Part shown: piece by piece, positions 25,152 to 35,637 of the stretch
How positions within the stretch are numbered: the stretch's first letter is position 1
How the letters are laid out: each line of letters begins with the position of its first letter
Assembly: GCA_009842325.1 (NCBI GenBank)
Contig: VYFQ01000035.1
Location: 1 to 64,000 of the forward strand
Reading direction: 5' to 3'
Origin: Acidimicrobiaceae bacterium
Lineage (GTDB): Bacteria; Actinomycetota; Acidimicrobiia; Acidimicrobiales; Aldehydirespiratoraceae
Length of the DNA: 64,000 nt
Position numbers and translations under genes: made by a program
The notes under the pieces: model-generated
Databases searched by the model: none
Told to the model about the DNA's origin: nothing
Seen by the model: the letters and a program-made list of their open reading frames with translations, nothing else

Positions 25152-25997
25152 ATGGACACGCTCACCGCGCCCGCCATACGGGTACGCAAGGTTCGAGACG
25201 GGGCCGATCCGCTGGTTATGGTGACGGCGTACGACGCGCCAAGCGCCCGAGTCGTGAACGAGGCGGGTGCCGACCTCATCCTCGTCGGCGATTCCGTCGC
25301 CATGGTCGTGCTCGGCTACGACGACACCCTGCAGGTGACGGTCGACGACATGGCCCATCACGTGGCCGCCGTAGCGAGGACCAAGCCCGATGCCCACATC
25401 GTGGGCGACTTGCCATGGATGAGCTACCACGTGTCGGCCTCCAGGACGGTCCGCAACGCGGCGCAACTCATCAGGGCGGGTGCGCATTCGGTGAAGCTGG
25501 AGGGCGGCCGCAAGCGCCTGCCGATGATCGAACGCATCTGCGACGCTGAGATACCGGTGATGGGTCACATCGGCCTCACGCCCCAGTCGGTGCACGCCAT
25601 GGGCGGGTTCAAGGTTCAGGGCCGCAAAGCCGAGGCGGCTCGCCGGCTGGTGCAGGCGGCGAAGTCACTGGCGCACGCCGGCTGCTACTCGATCGTGCTC
25701 GAGGGCGTTCCCGTCCAGGTGGCGGAGATGGTCACCGAGGCGATCGAGATCCCGACGATCGGCATCGGCGCCGGCCCCCACTGCGACGGACAGGTGCTCG
25801 TCTACCACGACCTGCTGGGCTTCGAGCAACGGCTTGCTCCGAAGTTCGTACGTCGCTACGCCGATCTGCATGCCGCCGCCACCGAGGCCGTGCGACGCTT
25901 CTCCGACGACGTTCGTTCCGGTGCCTTCCCGGCCCTGGAGGAGTCGTACCACCTGTCGGAGGCCGAGTTGGCCGCGCTCGGAGTCGCCGGCGTCTGA
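25152..25997 (+). CDS. panB: 3-methyl-2-oxobutanoate hydroxymethyltransferase
   Basis: First enzyme of pantothenate synthesis, which makes ketopantoate from 2-oxoisovalerate and methylene-THF. 281 residues with the family motifs MVTAYDAPSA, LVGDSVAMVVLGYDDTL, SVKLEGG and VMGHIGLTPQSVHAMGGF, and metal-binding Asp residues. ATG 25152 has GAAGGAGC upstream. It stands alone here; panC and panD are not in the window. It is followed by a GC-rich hairpin. Confidence 0.97.
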   Translation: MDTLTAPAIRVRKVRDGADPLVMVTAYDAPSARVVNEAGADLILVGDSVAMVVLGYDDTLQVTVDDMAHHVAAVARTKPDAHIVGDLPWMSYHVSASRTVRNAAQLIRAGAHSVKLEGGRKRLPMIERICDAEIPVMGHIGLTPQSVHAMGGFKVQGRKAEAARRLVQAAKSLAHAGCYSIVLEGVPVQVAEMVTEAIEIPTIGIGAGPHCDGQVLVYHDLLGFEQRLAPKFVRRYADLHAAATEAVRRFSDDVRSGAFPALEESYHLSEAELAALGVAGV

Positions 25998-25999
25998 GA

Positions 26000-26029
26000 G
26001 CCCCCGATCAGCTGTCACAATCCGGGGGC
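26000..26029 (+). terminator. GC-rich hairpin after panB
   Basis: GCCCCCG (26000-26006) pairs perfectly with CGGGGGC (26023-26029) around a 16-nt loop, 2 nt beyond the panB stop. No U-tract follows, which is common for actinobacterial terminators. The remaining 250 bp before rpsF contain no convincing open frame and must hold the rpsF promoter. Confidence 0.55.
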
Positions 26030-26278
26030 ATCTGGGGAAGGCTCTGTGGATGGCTGGGGATGGAGTACCCGTCACTCTGGCACGGACTCGCGGCTGGATC
26101 GCTGGGGCCGCGGTCCGGTTTGGCATGGGAGTAGCGGCCGATACCCTGCTGGCCGACAATGTGACTGGCTCCGGTTCTTGTAGATCGGGTCCATTCCGTT
26201 TTCAACAACCCAGAATTCCCCAACCCTGCCCCGGAGAGGGGCCCCGGCTCCGCCGGGTCCAGAGGGAGGTGCTTGCCC

Positions 26279-26623
26279 GTGCTGCGGGCCTACGAACTGA
26301 TGATCATCATCGATTCCGATGTCGGAACAGCCGATGTCGAGTCGGTGATCACCCAAGTGGCCGGCCTCGTCACCGACGAGGGAGGGACGATCGTGTCCAC
26401 CGACAACTGGGGTCGGCGCAAGTTCGCCTACAAGATCAACCACAAGACCGAGGGCACGTACGTGGTCTGGGAGATCGTCACTGACACCGCCGGTCTTACC
26501 GACACCGAACGGCGACTGCGGCTCGCGGACGACATCGTTCGCCACAAACTGTTCAGGCTTCCCGAGGCCGAGGCTGAGCGCCGCGGCCTGCTTGCGGAAG
26601 CCGCGCCGGCGGCGGCCGGCTGA
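26279..26623 (+). CDS. rpsF: 30S ribosomal protein S6
   Basis: 114 residues: RAYELMIIIDSDV at the N-terminus and NWGRRKFAYKINHKTEGTYV, the S6 signature. GTG 26279 is preferred because GGAGG lies 9 nt upstream; a TTG at 26273 is too close to it. It binds 16S rRNA as a pair with S18, encoded two genes downstream. It begins the rpsF-ssb-rpsR-rplI operon. Confidence 0.96.
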   Translation: MLRAYELMIIIDSDVGTADVESVITQVAGLVTDEGGTIVSTDNWGRRKFAYKINHKTEGTYVVWEIVTDTAGLTDTERRLRLADDIVRHKLFRLPEAEAERRGLLAEAAPAAAG

Positions 26624-26640
26624 GATCCGGAGGTTCCTCA

Positions 26641-27150
26641 ATGGGATTCGACAACACCGTAACTGTCGTGGGCAACGTCACTCGCGACCCCGAACTGCGA
26701 TTCGCCCAGTCGGGCATGGCCATTGCCCAGTTCGGGGTGGCTTGGAATCGCAGGCGGCAGGACCAGGAGGACGAGGTCTCGTTCTTCGACGTCACCTGCT
26801 TCCGTCAGCTCGCCGAGAACGTCGCTGAATCGATCCGCAAGGGAGCCCGGGTGGTCATCTACGGCACCCTCCAGCAGCGGAGCTGGGAGACGGACGGCGG
26901 AGACCGTCGCTCGAAGGTCGAGATTCTGGCCGACGATGTGGCACCCAGCTTGAAATGGGCCACGGCCGCGATCACCAGGAATGAGCGGCCGGGTGGCGGT
27001 GACTACCGCGGCGGCCACCGCGGTGACGGCGGATCCCGCGGTTCGGACCGATCCCGGCCGGGCGGTCTCGAGGCGCTCGAGTCTCGACGCAGCGGCGGGA
27101 CGCAGCCAACCGGCGGGGCGAGTTCCAGCGTCGACGAGGAACCGTTCTGA
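26641..27150 (+). CDS. ssb: Single-stranded DNA-binding protein
   Basis: 169 residues. The OB fold spans 1-110 (NTVTVVGNVTRDPELRFAQSG, FFDVTCFRQLAENV, GARVVIYGTLQQRSWE). A Gly/Arg-rich flexible linker follows and the acidic tip SVDEEPF ends the protein, the variant here of the usual DDDIPF that binds partner proteins. ATG 26641 has GGAGG 8 nt upstream. It lies between rpsF and rpsR, the normal order. Confidence 0.96.
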   Translation: MGFDNTVTVVGNVTRDPELRFAQSGMAIAQFGVAWNRRRQDQEDEVSFFDVTCFRQLAENVAESIRKGARVVIYGTLQQRSWETDGGDRRSKVEILADDVAPSLKWATAAITRNERPGGGDYRGGHRGDGGSRGSDRSRPGGLEALESRRSGGTQPTGGASSSVDEEPF

Positions 27151-27185
27151 GACCGGTCCATCGATTCTGAGACGAGGAGACAGCA

Positions 27186-27620
27186 GTGCCCAAGACCAAG
27201 GTGCGGGGCAAGAACCGCGACAACAATCGCCGAGCGAAGAAGAAGGTGAGCTTCCTTACCACCGAGGGAATCACGTACGTGGACTGGAAGAACGAGAAGC
27301 TGCTGCGGAAGTTCATGTCCGAGCGGGCCAAGATCCGCGCGCGGCGTGTGACCGGCAACAACGCCCAGCAGCAGAAGCTCGTCGCCGATGCCATCAAGCT
27401 GGCTCGCGAGATGGCCCTGGTTCCCTACGCGAACCGGGTCACGACTCAGCGCCAGAACAAGGACCGCGACGGCCGGTCTCGCGCCGCCGGCCCGGTGCCG
27501 CGCCCGTCCGCGCCGCCTCCTGGAGGTGCATCCCCCGAGGAGGAAGCGGACGATGCCGACGCAGCTAACGCCGAACTAGTCGATGCCATGACGGCTGGGG
27601 CGGGGGAGGACCGAGCATGA
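27186..27620 (+). CDS. rpsR: 30S ribosomal protein S18 with acidic C-terminal extension
   Basis: The core S18 (about 1-88) has [21 protein letters not shown] and [20 protein letters not shown] and lacks the Cys pairs of zinc-binding S18 forms. A tail of about 55 residues, Pro-rich then acidic ([18 protein letters not shown]), extends beyond the usual 75-90 residues. The frame remains open in step with the core and overlaps the rplI start by 4 nt, so the tail is part of the predicted product rather than a misread stop. Confidence 0.93.
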   Translation: MPKTKVRGKNRDNNRRAKKKVSFLTTEGITYVDWKNEKLLRKFMSERAKIRARRVTGNNAQQQKLVADAIKLAREMALVPYANRVTTQRQNKDRDGRSRAAGPVPRPSAPPPGGASPEEEADDADAANAELVDAMTAGAGEDRA

Positions 27621-28066
27621 AGGTCGTCCTGCGCGCCGACGTTGACGGGCTGGGCCGCAAGGGCGACGTGTGCGATGTGGCCGCTGGCTATGCCCGCAAC
27701 TATCTCGTTCCCAAGGGCCTGGCTCTGAAGTCGTCGGCCGGCGCGGAGCGCCAGGCCGAAGCCATGCGGCGCAGTGCAGCGCTGCGCCGGGCGGCCGACC
27801 GCGCCGATGCTGAAGAGATTGCGGTGAGGCTTGCTCCGGCCGTTCTGACGGTGTCGGCCCGGGCCGCGGAGTCCGGGCACCTCTACGGCTCGGTGGGACC
27901 GGTCGACATCGTGGCCGCAGTCGAGTCCCAGGTCGGGGCAGTGGTCGACAGCAAGGCCGTAGCCCTTGAGGCACCCATAAGGGAGACCGGCTCCCACACT
28001 GTGCTGTTCCGGCTCCACGACGACGTGGAGGTCCCGGTGACCGTCGAGGTAACTGCCCAGGACTGA
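27617..28066 (+). CDS. rplI: 50S ribosomal protein L9
   Basis: 149 residues. The N-terminal rRNA-binding domain reads [18 protein letters not shown] and [15 protein letters not shown], followed by the long connecting helix and a C-terminal domain with [14 protein letters not shown]. It is the normal length. The ATG overlaps the rpsR stop (ATGA), and dnaB follows after 173 bp in which I see no gene. Confidence 0.97.
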   Translation: MKVVLRADVDGLGRKGDVCDVAAGYARNYLVPKGLALKSSAGAERQAEAMRRSAALRRAADRADAEEIAVRLAPAVLTVSARAAESGHLYGSVGPVDIVAAVESQVGAVVDSKAVALEAPIRETGSHTVLFRLHDDVEVPVTVEVTAQD

Positions 28067-28239
28067 TCGCCCACAGCCTTCAACAGCGCCTGTAAGAAAT
28101 CCCCGGCTAGCTCACAGCGACACGCTCGAATTCCCCAGCACCATGCCCAGTGTCGGCCCACTGATGTCACAGGGGGTGGGTACGGTCGTGAGGTCACAGC
28201 GGCACGGCTGCAGGGGCTGGTTTTTGTGGGCATCGACAC

Positions 28240-29634
28240 ATGAGCGTTACCGATAGCGCGTCGTGGCCCGGCGGGGGCACAAGCGCTGTGGCCGAGCGGC
28301 GCGACGTGCGCGTTCCTCCTCACAACCTGGTGGCCGAAGAGTCCCTGCTGGGCGCCATGCTGCTGTCGCGCGACGCCATTGCCGACGTGCTGGAGACGGT
28401 GACCGCGGAGCACTTCTACCGGCCCGCGCACGCTCGGGTCTTCGAAGCGGTGCACAGCCTCTACAGCGCCGGCGACCCGGCCGACGCGGTGACGGTGGCC
28501 GAGATCCTCGAGCGCAACGACACGCTGGAGGCAATTGGAGGCCTGGACGGCCTGCTCTCGCTGCAGATGAACACGCCGGCTACCTCCAACGCCGCCTCCT
28601 ACGCCCGCATCGTGCAGGAGAACCACACGCTGCGCCGACTCATCGAGGTGGCCGGTGAGATCGCGGAGTTGGGCTACGGCCGCCCCGACGATGTGACCAA
28701 GGCAGTGGACTGGGCCGAGAACCTGATGTACCAGGTGGCTCAGGGCCAGGTGGGGGACAACACGGTCCAACTCTCGGAACTGCTGGACGGCACGCTGGAC
28801 AGACTTGAGGAGCTCTACGAGCACGGCGGGACCATCACCGGTACCGCCACCGGCTACAACGATCTCGACAAGCTGCTGTCGGGTCTGCAGCCATCCTCGC
28901 TGTACGTGGTCGGTGGCCGTCCGTCCATGGGCAAGACCTCATTCGCGCTGGGTATGGCTGCGCACGCGGCCATACGCGGACAGCGGCCGGTTCTGGTCTT
29001 CTCGTTGGAGATGGGCCATATGGAGCTGACGCAGCGGCTGCTCTGCTCCGAGGCCCGGGTCGACTCCACCAAGATGCGCGACGGTCGTCTCGCCGACGAC
29101 GACTGGAACCGGATCAACACCGCCATCGGCCGGCTGGCGGAAGCACCCATCTGGATCGACGACAACCCGAACGTGACGGTCATGGAGATCAGGGCCCGCG
29201 CCCGCCGCCTGAAGAGCCAGGTGGGTGACCTCGCCATGGTCGTCGTGGACTACCTGCAGTTGATGACGGGCCGCCAGAGCGCTGACAACCGTCAGGTTGA
29301 GGTAGCTGAGATCTCGCGGGGTCTGAAGATCCTCGCCCGCGAGCTCGAATGCCCGGTCGTGGCGCTGTCGCAGCTCTCCCGCAATCTCGAGATGCGCCAG
29401 CAGAAGCGTCCCATCCTCGCTGACCTGCGGGAGTCGGGCGCCATCGAGCAGGACGCCGACGTGGTGATGTTCATCTACCGCGACGAGGTCTACAACCCCG
29501 ACAACGCCGACACCTCGGGCACGGCCGAGGTGATAGTGGCCAAGAACCGCAACGGCCCCACAGCCACGACCACTCTGGCGTTCCTGTCGCGGTTCACCAC
29601 GTTCGCCAACTTCGCGGCCCGGCAGGGTCTCTGA
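28240..29634 (+). CDS. dnaB: Replicative DNA helicase DnaB
   Basis: Hexameric 5'-3' helicase of 464 residues. The N-terminal domain has PHNLVAEESLLGAMLLS. The RecA-like core has Walker A GGRPSMGKTSFALG, Walker B AMVVVDYLQLM, and the C-terminal PILADLRESGAIEQDADVV. No intein is present, unlike in some mycobacterial dnaB genes. The DnaA, DciA, SSB and clamp genes for the same replisome lie within 20 kb. Confidence 0.98.
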   Translation: MSVTDSASWPGGGTSAVAERRDVRVPPHNLVAEESLLGAMLLSRDAIADVLETVTAEHFYRPAHARVFEAVHSLYSAGDPADAVTVAEILERNDTLEAIGGLDGLLSLQMNTPATSNAASYARIVQENHTLRRLIEVAGEIAELGYGRPDDVTKAVDWAENLMYQVAQGQVGDNTVQLSELLDGTLDRLEELYEHGGTITGTATGYNDLDKLLSGLQPSSLYVVGGRPSMGKTSFALGMAAHAAIRGQRPVLVFSLEMGHMELTQRLLCSEARVDSTKMRDGRLADDDWNRINTAIGRLAEAPIWIDDNPNVTVMEIRARARRLKSQVGDLAMVVVDYLQLMTGRQSADNRQVEVAEISRGLKILARELECPVVALSQLSRNLEMRQQKRPILADLRESGAIEQDADVVMFIYRDEVYNPDNADTSGTAEVIVAKNRNGPTATTTLAFLSRFTTFANFAARQGL

Positions 29635-29643
29635 GAGCCTGAC

Positions 29644-29853
29644 GTGTTCCTGGGTCAGAACCTCCTGGCTTGGTTGGTGCTGGCCCTGGGGGCGTCGATG
29701 GCTGCGGGCAACCTGGCAGCATTGCTTCGGCCGCGACCCGACCGTCGCGACCCGACCGATCTGGATCGCGCGCCGCTGGGTCGCAGCATTCTCTACATAG
29801 TCGTCGGTTCGGTGGCCGCCGTGTGGGCCATAGCATCACTGCTGTCGTCGTGA
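29644..29853 (+). CDS. Small two-helix membrane protein
   Basis: 69 residues from GTG 29644, not recognised. Helix 1 is near 5-27 (NLLAWLVLALGASMAAGNLA) and helix 2 near 47-67 (GRSILYIVVGSVAAVWAIA). A charged, Arg/Asp-rich loop (RPRPDRRDPTDLDRAP) separates them, so both ends are probably on the same side. It lies 9 bp after dnaB and 17 bp before the acyl-CoA dehydrogenase gene. There is no strong Shine-Dalgarno, and it is short. Confidence 0.6.
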   Translation: MFLGQNLLAWLVLALGASMAAGNLAALLRPRPDRRDPTDLDRAPLGRSILYIVVGSVAAVWAIASLLSS

Positions 29854-29870
29854 CCTGAGAGAGGCCGCTC

Positions 29871-31181
<1,311 letters not shown>

Positions 31182-31236
31182 AGTAGCGTTTCGCCGATCG
31201 AGCGGCCGCTTACCTGAACCCGAAGGAGGTCGACCC

Positions 31237-33123
31237 GTGACGATTACGTCGGAACGGCCCAGCGCTGAGATCCCGCCGGCGGCTGACGGTGAGATTGGCG
31301 CAACCACGGTTGCGTCGTTGGCTCGGGACTGGGCCCGGCGCAGCCCCCAGCAGGTCGCCATGCGGGAGAAGGACTTCGGCATCTGGCAGGAGTACACCTG
31401 GGCGCAGACCTGGGACCTGATCGAGACCGCGGCCCATGGCCTGCTGGAGTTGGGTGTCGATGTCGGTGATCGAGTGGCCATCCACTCCGAGGACCGGCCC
31501 GAGTGGGTCATCCTCGACCTGGCCGCCGTGGCCGTGCGGAGCGTGACCGTCGGCCTGTACCCGACCAACCCGACCGCCGAGGTGGAGTACTTGCTCGGCG
31601 ACTGCACGCCGGTGGTCTTCTTTGCCGAGGATCAGGAGCAGGCCGACAAAGTGCTCGAGGTTCCGGATGAGACGGCCGCGTCCGTCCGGCGCATCATCTA
31701 CACCGAGCCGAGGGGCTTCGGCGACTACGACGATCCGCGGCTGCTGTTCTGGGACACGTTCCTCGAGATGGGCCGCCGCCACCGCGAGGCCCACCCCGAA
31801 GCGGTGGCTGAGCGGATGGCCACCGCCACCGACACCGATGTGATGACGCTGGTGTACACCTCCGGCACCACCGGTCCGCCCAAGGGCGCAATGCTGACCA
31901 ACGCCAATGCGAGCTACTGCGTCGACAAGATCGTCAACGAGACCGACCGCTTCCCCGACGGCACCGGCCCCAACCCCAATGACCTCATCGTCACGTACCT
32001 GCCGCTGTGTCATGTGGCCGAACGCATCTTCTCCACGTGGACTCTCGTCGGGGCGGGCCCGTCCCTGAACTTCGCCGAGTCGATCGAGACCGTCACCGAG
32101 AACCTCCGCGAGATCCAGCCGACGCTGTTCTTCGCCGTGCCCAGGATCTGGGAGCGGTTGCATGCCCTGGTCACCATCAAGGGCAACGATGCGACCTTCT
32201 TCAAGCGGGTCTGCTTGCGCTTCGCGATGGCCCTCGCGCAGGTGATCGGGCGGCAGAAGGTGGCCAACGGCGGCGACCACACGCTGGTGACCCGGCTGCT
32301 GTACGCCGTCGGTCAGCCGTTGGTGTTCCGGGCCATGAAGGAGCGGATCGGTCTGCGCCACTGCCGTCACGCCGGCTCCGGCGCGGCCGCCATAGCGCCG
32401 GAGGTGCTGGAGTTCTTCATCGGCATCGGTGTCCCGGTGTTCGAGCTGTACGGCATGACCGAGAACTCGGCCGTGGCCACCTGCAACTTCGCGGGCCGGA
32501 TGAAGCTGGGCACGGTAGGAGAGCCCTACGCCGACATCGGCCTGCGCATCGACGAGACCACCGGCGAGATCCAGACCAAGCATCCCGGCGTGTTCGCGGG
32601 CTACTGGAACAAGCCCGACAAGACGGCGGAGACGTTCACCGACGACGGCTGGCTGATGACCGGGGACGTGGGGGAGTGGGTAGACGGCACTCACATAAAG
32701 ATCATCGACCGCATCAAGCACATCATCATCACCTCCGGCGGCAAGAACATCTCGCCGTCGGAGATCGAGAACAGCCTGAAGACGTCGCCCTACGTGAAGG
32801 AGGCGATGGTCATCGGCGACGGCCGCAGGTTCGTGACCGCCCTGATCGGCATCGAGCTGGAGACGGTGGGCGACTGGGCCCAGCGCAACAACATCCCCTA
32901 CACGACCTACCGGGACCTGTCGGAGAAGCAAGAGGTAATCGAATTGGTCTCCAAGGTGGTGGACGAGACCAACAAGAAGTTCGCCCGGGTCGAGCAGATC
33001 AAGAAGTTCAAGATGATCCCGAAAGAGCTCGACCACGAGGACGGGGAGCTGACGGCCACCCAGAAACTCAAGCGCAACGCCATGGAGGACATGTTCCGTG
33101 ACCTGGTGGAGTCGATGTACTGA
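31237..33123 (+). CDS. Long-chain fatty-acid-CoA ligase-like AMP-forming enzyme
   Basis: 628 residues from GTG 31237, with GAAGGAGG about 8 nt upstream. The ATP motif is LVYTSGTTGPPKGAML; ELYGMTENS (A5), GWLMTGDVGE (A7) and the C-terminal catalytic Lys in GELTATQKLKRN are present, so it looks active. It resembles FadD15/ACSL-type ligases with the FFAVPRIWERLH segment. The ligase stands between the dehydrogenase and livH, implying that the transported acid is activated to CoA. Confidence 0.93.
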   Translation: MTITSERPSAEIPPAADGEIGATTVASLARDWARRSPQQVAMREKDFGIWQEYTWAQTWDLIETAAHGLLELGVDVGDRVAIHSEDRPEWVILDLAAVAVRSVTVGLYPTNPTAEVEYLLGDCTPVVFFAEDQEQADKVLEVPDETAASVRRIIYTEPRGFGDYDDPRLLFWDTFLEMGRRHREAHPEAVAERMATATDTDVMTLVYTSGTTGPPKGAMLTNANASYCVDKIVNETDRFPDGTGPNPNDLIVTYLPLCHVAERIFSTWTLVGAGPSLNFAESIETVTENLREIQPTLFFAVPRIWERLHALVTIKGNDATFFKRVCLRFAMALAQVIGRQKVANGGDHTLVTRLLYAVGQPLVFRAMKERIGLRHCRHAGSGAAAIAPEVLEFFIGIGVPVFELYGMTENSAVATCNFAGRMKLGTVGEPYADIGLRIDETTGEIQTKHPGVFAGYWNKPDKTAETFTDDGWLMTGDVGEWVDGTHIKIIDRIKHIIITSGGKNISPSEIENSLKTSPYVKEAMVIGDGRRFVTALIGIELETVGDWAQRNNIPYTTYRDLSEKQEVIELVSKVVDETNKKFARVEQIKKFKMIPKELDHEDGELTATQKLKRNAMEDMFRDLVESMY

Positions 33124-33163
33124 TGGCTGGCGCGAGCCCGCGAACTGGTAGGTCGACGCGCTG

Positions 33164-34288
33164 ATGGACGGGTCCGTCGGCGCGAGGCTCTCGACGATTG
33201 ACTTGCGTCGGGGCGCGCCGTTGGGCTTCCTTGTCGGAGCGCTGGCCGCAGCCCTGATCTTTGGGATGGTGCAGCTGGCCAACGATCCAGTCCTGTTCTT
33301 CCAGACGCTGATGAAGTCGCTGGGGCTGGGCTCGGTGTACGCCCTGATCGCGCTCGGCTTCGTCCTCATCTTCAAGGCCACGCAGACCGTCAACTTCGCC
33401 CAGGGGGCACTGGCCGCTACGGGCGCGCTTTTTCTGGCGTTCCTGGTGCAGAAGCGCAGCGTCTTCTCCGAGGGCGAGAGCGTGGTCGAGCGTGACGGCC
33501 ACATCCCGTTCACCAACATCTCGAACCCGCTCGACAGCCTGGGCGGTCCTCAGTGGGTGCATTGGTCCTTGAGTGTGATCGTCGCGCTCGCGTTTGCGGC
33601 CGTGGTTGGACTCGTGGTTGAGCGGCTGGCGATCCGGCCCATGATCGGCGAGCCGCTCTTCTCGGTAGCGGTGATCACGCTCGGCCTGGAGATCATGTTC
33701 CGGGTCTTCAACAACGACGCCGTCGAGATCGAACTGCGCCCCATCGGCGTGCCCTGGGAGATAAGCGGGTTCAAGGTGGGTGGCGCTCTGATCAACTGGA
33801 GCTTTGTGGCCGCGATGGTCGCCGCCGCCGTTGCCTTCACTTCGGTGTACTTCTTCTACCGGTCGCGGCTTGGCATAGCCATGCGGGCCGTCGCCTTCGA
33901 TCAGGAGGCGGCCATGGCCCAGGGAATCAACGTCGGCCGCGTGTTCGCCATCGCCTGGGCCGCGGGTGCGGTCTTGGCCGCTGTCGGCGGCATCTTTGCC
34001 ACCCAGCCCCCAGTGGAGCAGACGATCTCTGTCGACCAAGGCACGGCCAACATCGCCTTCCGTGCTCTTCCCGCCGTGATCCTGGGAGGACTCGACTCTG
34101 TGACTGGGGCTCTGCTGGGCGGTCTGATAGTGGGGGTGGCCGAGATCTACGCGGGCCAGTACGCGGCGGGCCACACTTCGTGGCTCGGCGCCGGGTACCC
34201 GCTGATCGTGCCCTACGTCGTGATGATCATCGGGCTGCTGGTGCGACCCTACGGACTTTTTGGCACCCCTGAGATCGAGAGGGTGTGA
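33164..34288 (+). CDS. livH: Branched-chain-type ABC transporter permease LivH
   Basis: 374 residues with about nine predicted membrane helices. The diagnostic LivH segment is SVYALIALGFVLIFKATQTVNFAQG, read across two helices. Between helices lies an acidic, polar stretch around 95-125 (FSEGESVVERDGHIPF) that is longer than in E. coli LivH and probably extracytoplasmic. It pairs with LivM, which starts 6 bp downstream. Confidence 0.93.
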   Translation: MDGSVGARLSTIDLRRGAPLGFLVGALAAALIFGMVQLANDPVLFFQTLMKSLGLGSVYALIALGFVLIFKATQTVNFAQGALAATGALFLAFLVQKRSVFSEGESVVERDGHIPFTNISNPLDSLGGPQWVHWSLSVIVALAFAAVVGLVVERLAIRPMIGEPLFSVAVITLGLEIMFRVFNNDAVEIELRPIGVPWEISGFKVGGALINWSFVAAMVAAAVAFTSVYFFYRSRLGIAMRAVAFDQEAAMAQGINVGRVFAIAWAAGAVLAAVGGIFATQPPVEQTISVDQGTANIAFRALPAVILGGLDSVTGALLGGLIVGVAEIYAGQYAAGHTSWLGAGYPLIVPYVVMIIGLLVRPYGLFGTPEIERV

Positions 34289-34294
34289 CGAGCA

Positions 34295-35545
34295 GTGCTC
34301 GGCCGGCCTCGCCTGTACACCGCATACCGCCAGGAGGCTCAGCTGCTGCCGACGTGGACCCAGAAGGTGGTGTGCACGCTGTTCGTGGCGGTGCTGTTCC
34401 TGCTGCCCTTCGATCTGCCGGTCATCAGCCACATTCCCCTCGTGCGCTTCCTGGGCGACAGCGACTGGATGCGGCCCATGGCTCTCCTGATGGTTCTGGC
34501 CATCGCCGCCCTCGGCCTCAATTTGCTGGCCGGTGTGGCCGGTCAGGTGTCGCTGGGCCATGCCTTCTTCATGGGGGTGGGCGCGTGCACCGCGGTGTAT
34601 CTCGGAGGAAGCAGCGGCGAGGCGACCTGGGGCCATGGCCTGCCGATATGGATCTGGCTGCCCGGCGCGGGCGTCGTCGCGGCTCTGGTGGGTGTGGCCG
34701 TGTCCCCGGTGGCGGTGAGGCTCCGGGGTCTCTATCTGGCCATCGTCACCCTGGGCCTGGTCTTCCTGGGCATCCACTTCGGCAACACCAGCTGGGGCCG
34801 CAAGATCGCCGGACCGCCCGCGCTGGGCCGTGAGTTCCCCGGTCTGGATGTGCGGCTGTGGAAGGAGGAGACCCCGCTCATCAACGTGGAGGATGACGGC
34901 CACTGGCTCTGGTTCGAGGTCACCGACCTCCAGAAGCGTTATCTGTTCCTGCTGGTGCTCACCATCGCGTTCACGCTCGTGGCCAAGAACCTGACCCGCA
35001 CCCGCACCGGTCGGGCCCTGCAAGCGATCCGCGACCGCGACATCGCAGCCGAGGTGATGGGTGTACCCGAGTTCCGCTACAAGGTAATCGCCTTCGCGGT
35101 GTCGTCGTTCTTCGCGGGCGTCGCCGGCGCCCTGTTCTCGGCCCTGTCCCAGAGGATCCTGGCCACCGACTTCGGGCTGTTCCTGTCCGTCGAGTTCATC
35201 GCCATCCTCCTGATCGGCGGAGCCGGGACGACATCCGGCACGCTGATCGGCACCTTCTTCGTGGTGATGGTGCCCCAGTTCGTGGAGGAGTTCACCAAGT
35301 GGCTCGACCGTGCCGAGGGCGGGCTCACCGAGCTGCTGGCCCGGTTCCTGCTCACCGAGGGGGACGACTTCGGCATCATCAACACCGCCATCCAGACTCC
35401 CGGATGGACGCTGAGCGTGTTCGACTGGAACATCGTCCTTTTCGGCGCGCTGATCGTCGTTTTCCTGATCGTGGAGCCGCTGGGAATCTTCGGCATCTGG
35501 GTCCGTGTACGCAACTACTGGAAGAGGTGGCCGTTCAGTTACTGA
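34295..35545 (+). CDS. livM: Branched-chain-type ABC transporter permease LivM
   Basis: 416 residues from GTG 34295. Central motifs are AIAALGLNLLAGVAGQVSLGHA and RTGRALQAIRDRDIAAEVMGV, the LivM coupling-loop signature. A longer extracytoplasmic loop around 170-205 and another near 345-375 (FTKWLDRAEGGLTELLARF) exceed the E. coli form. It precedes a binding-protein gene by 92 bp. With LivH it forms the membrane channel of the importer. Confidence 0.93.
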   Translation: MLGRPRLYTAYRQEAQLLPTWTQKVVCTLFVAVLFLLPFDLPVISHIPLVRFLGDSDWMRPMALLMVLAIAALGLNLLAGVAGQVSLGHAFFMGVGACTAVYLGGSSGEATWGHGLPIWIWLPGAGVVAALVGVAVSPVAVRLRGLYLAIVTLGLVFLGIHFGNTSWGRKIAGPPALGREFPGLDVRLWKEETPLINVEDDGHWLWFEVTDLQKRYLFLLVLTIAFTLVAKNLTRTRTGRALQAIRDRDIAAEVMGVPEFRYKVIAFAVSSFFAGVAGALFSALSQRILATDFGLFLSVEFIAILLIGGAGTTSGTLIGTFFVVMVPQFVEEFTKWLDRAEGGLTELLARFLLTEGDDFGIINTAIQTPGWTLSVFDWNIVLFGALIVVFLIVEPLGIFGIWVRVRNYWKRWPFSY

Positions 35546-35637
35546 GGTTCGCTATTGAAAAGGCAGCAATCCTCCGTCAAGATGTGGGCACCGTACGAGT
35601 GCTCCTAGACCAACAGACAACCTGGGGAGGCAATACC

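Noticed and set aside
31210-33519. 769-residue minus-strand frame opposite the CoA ligase
   Set aside because: The plus-strand ligase has all AMP-forming motifs over the same bases; the minus-strand product is His/Gly/Val-rich with no domain.
33068-35023. 651-residue minus-strand frame opposite livH and livM
   Set aside because: It is charged and Gln/His-rich throughout, the mirror of membrane-protein codons, and overlaps clear permease genes.
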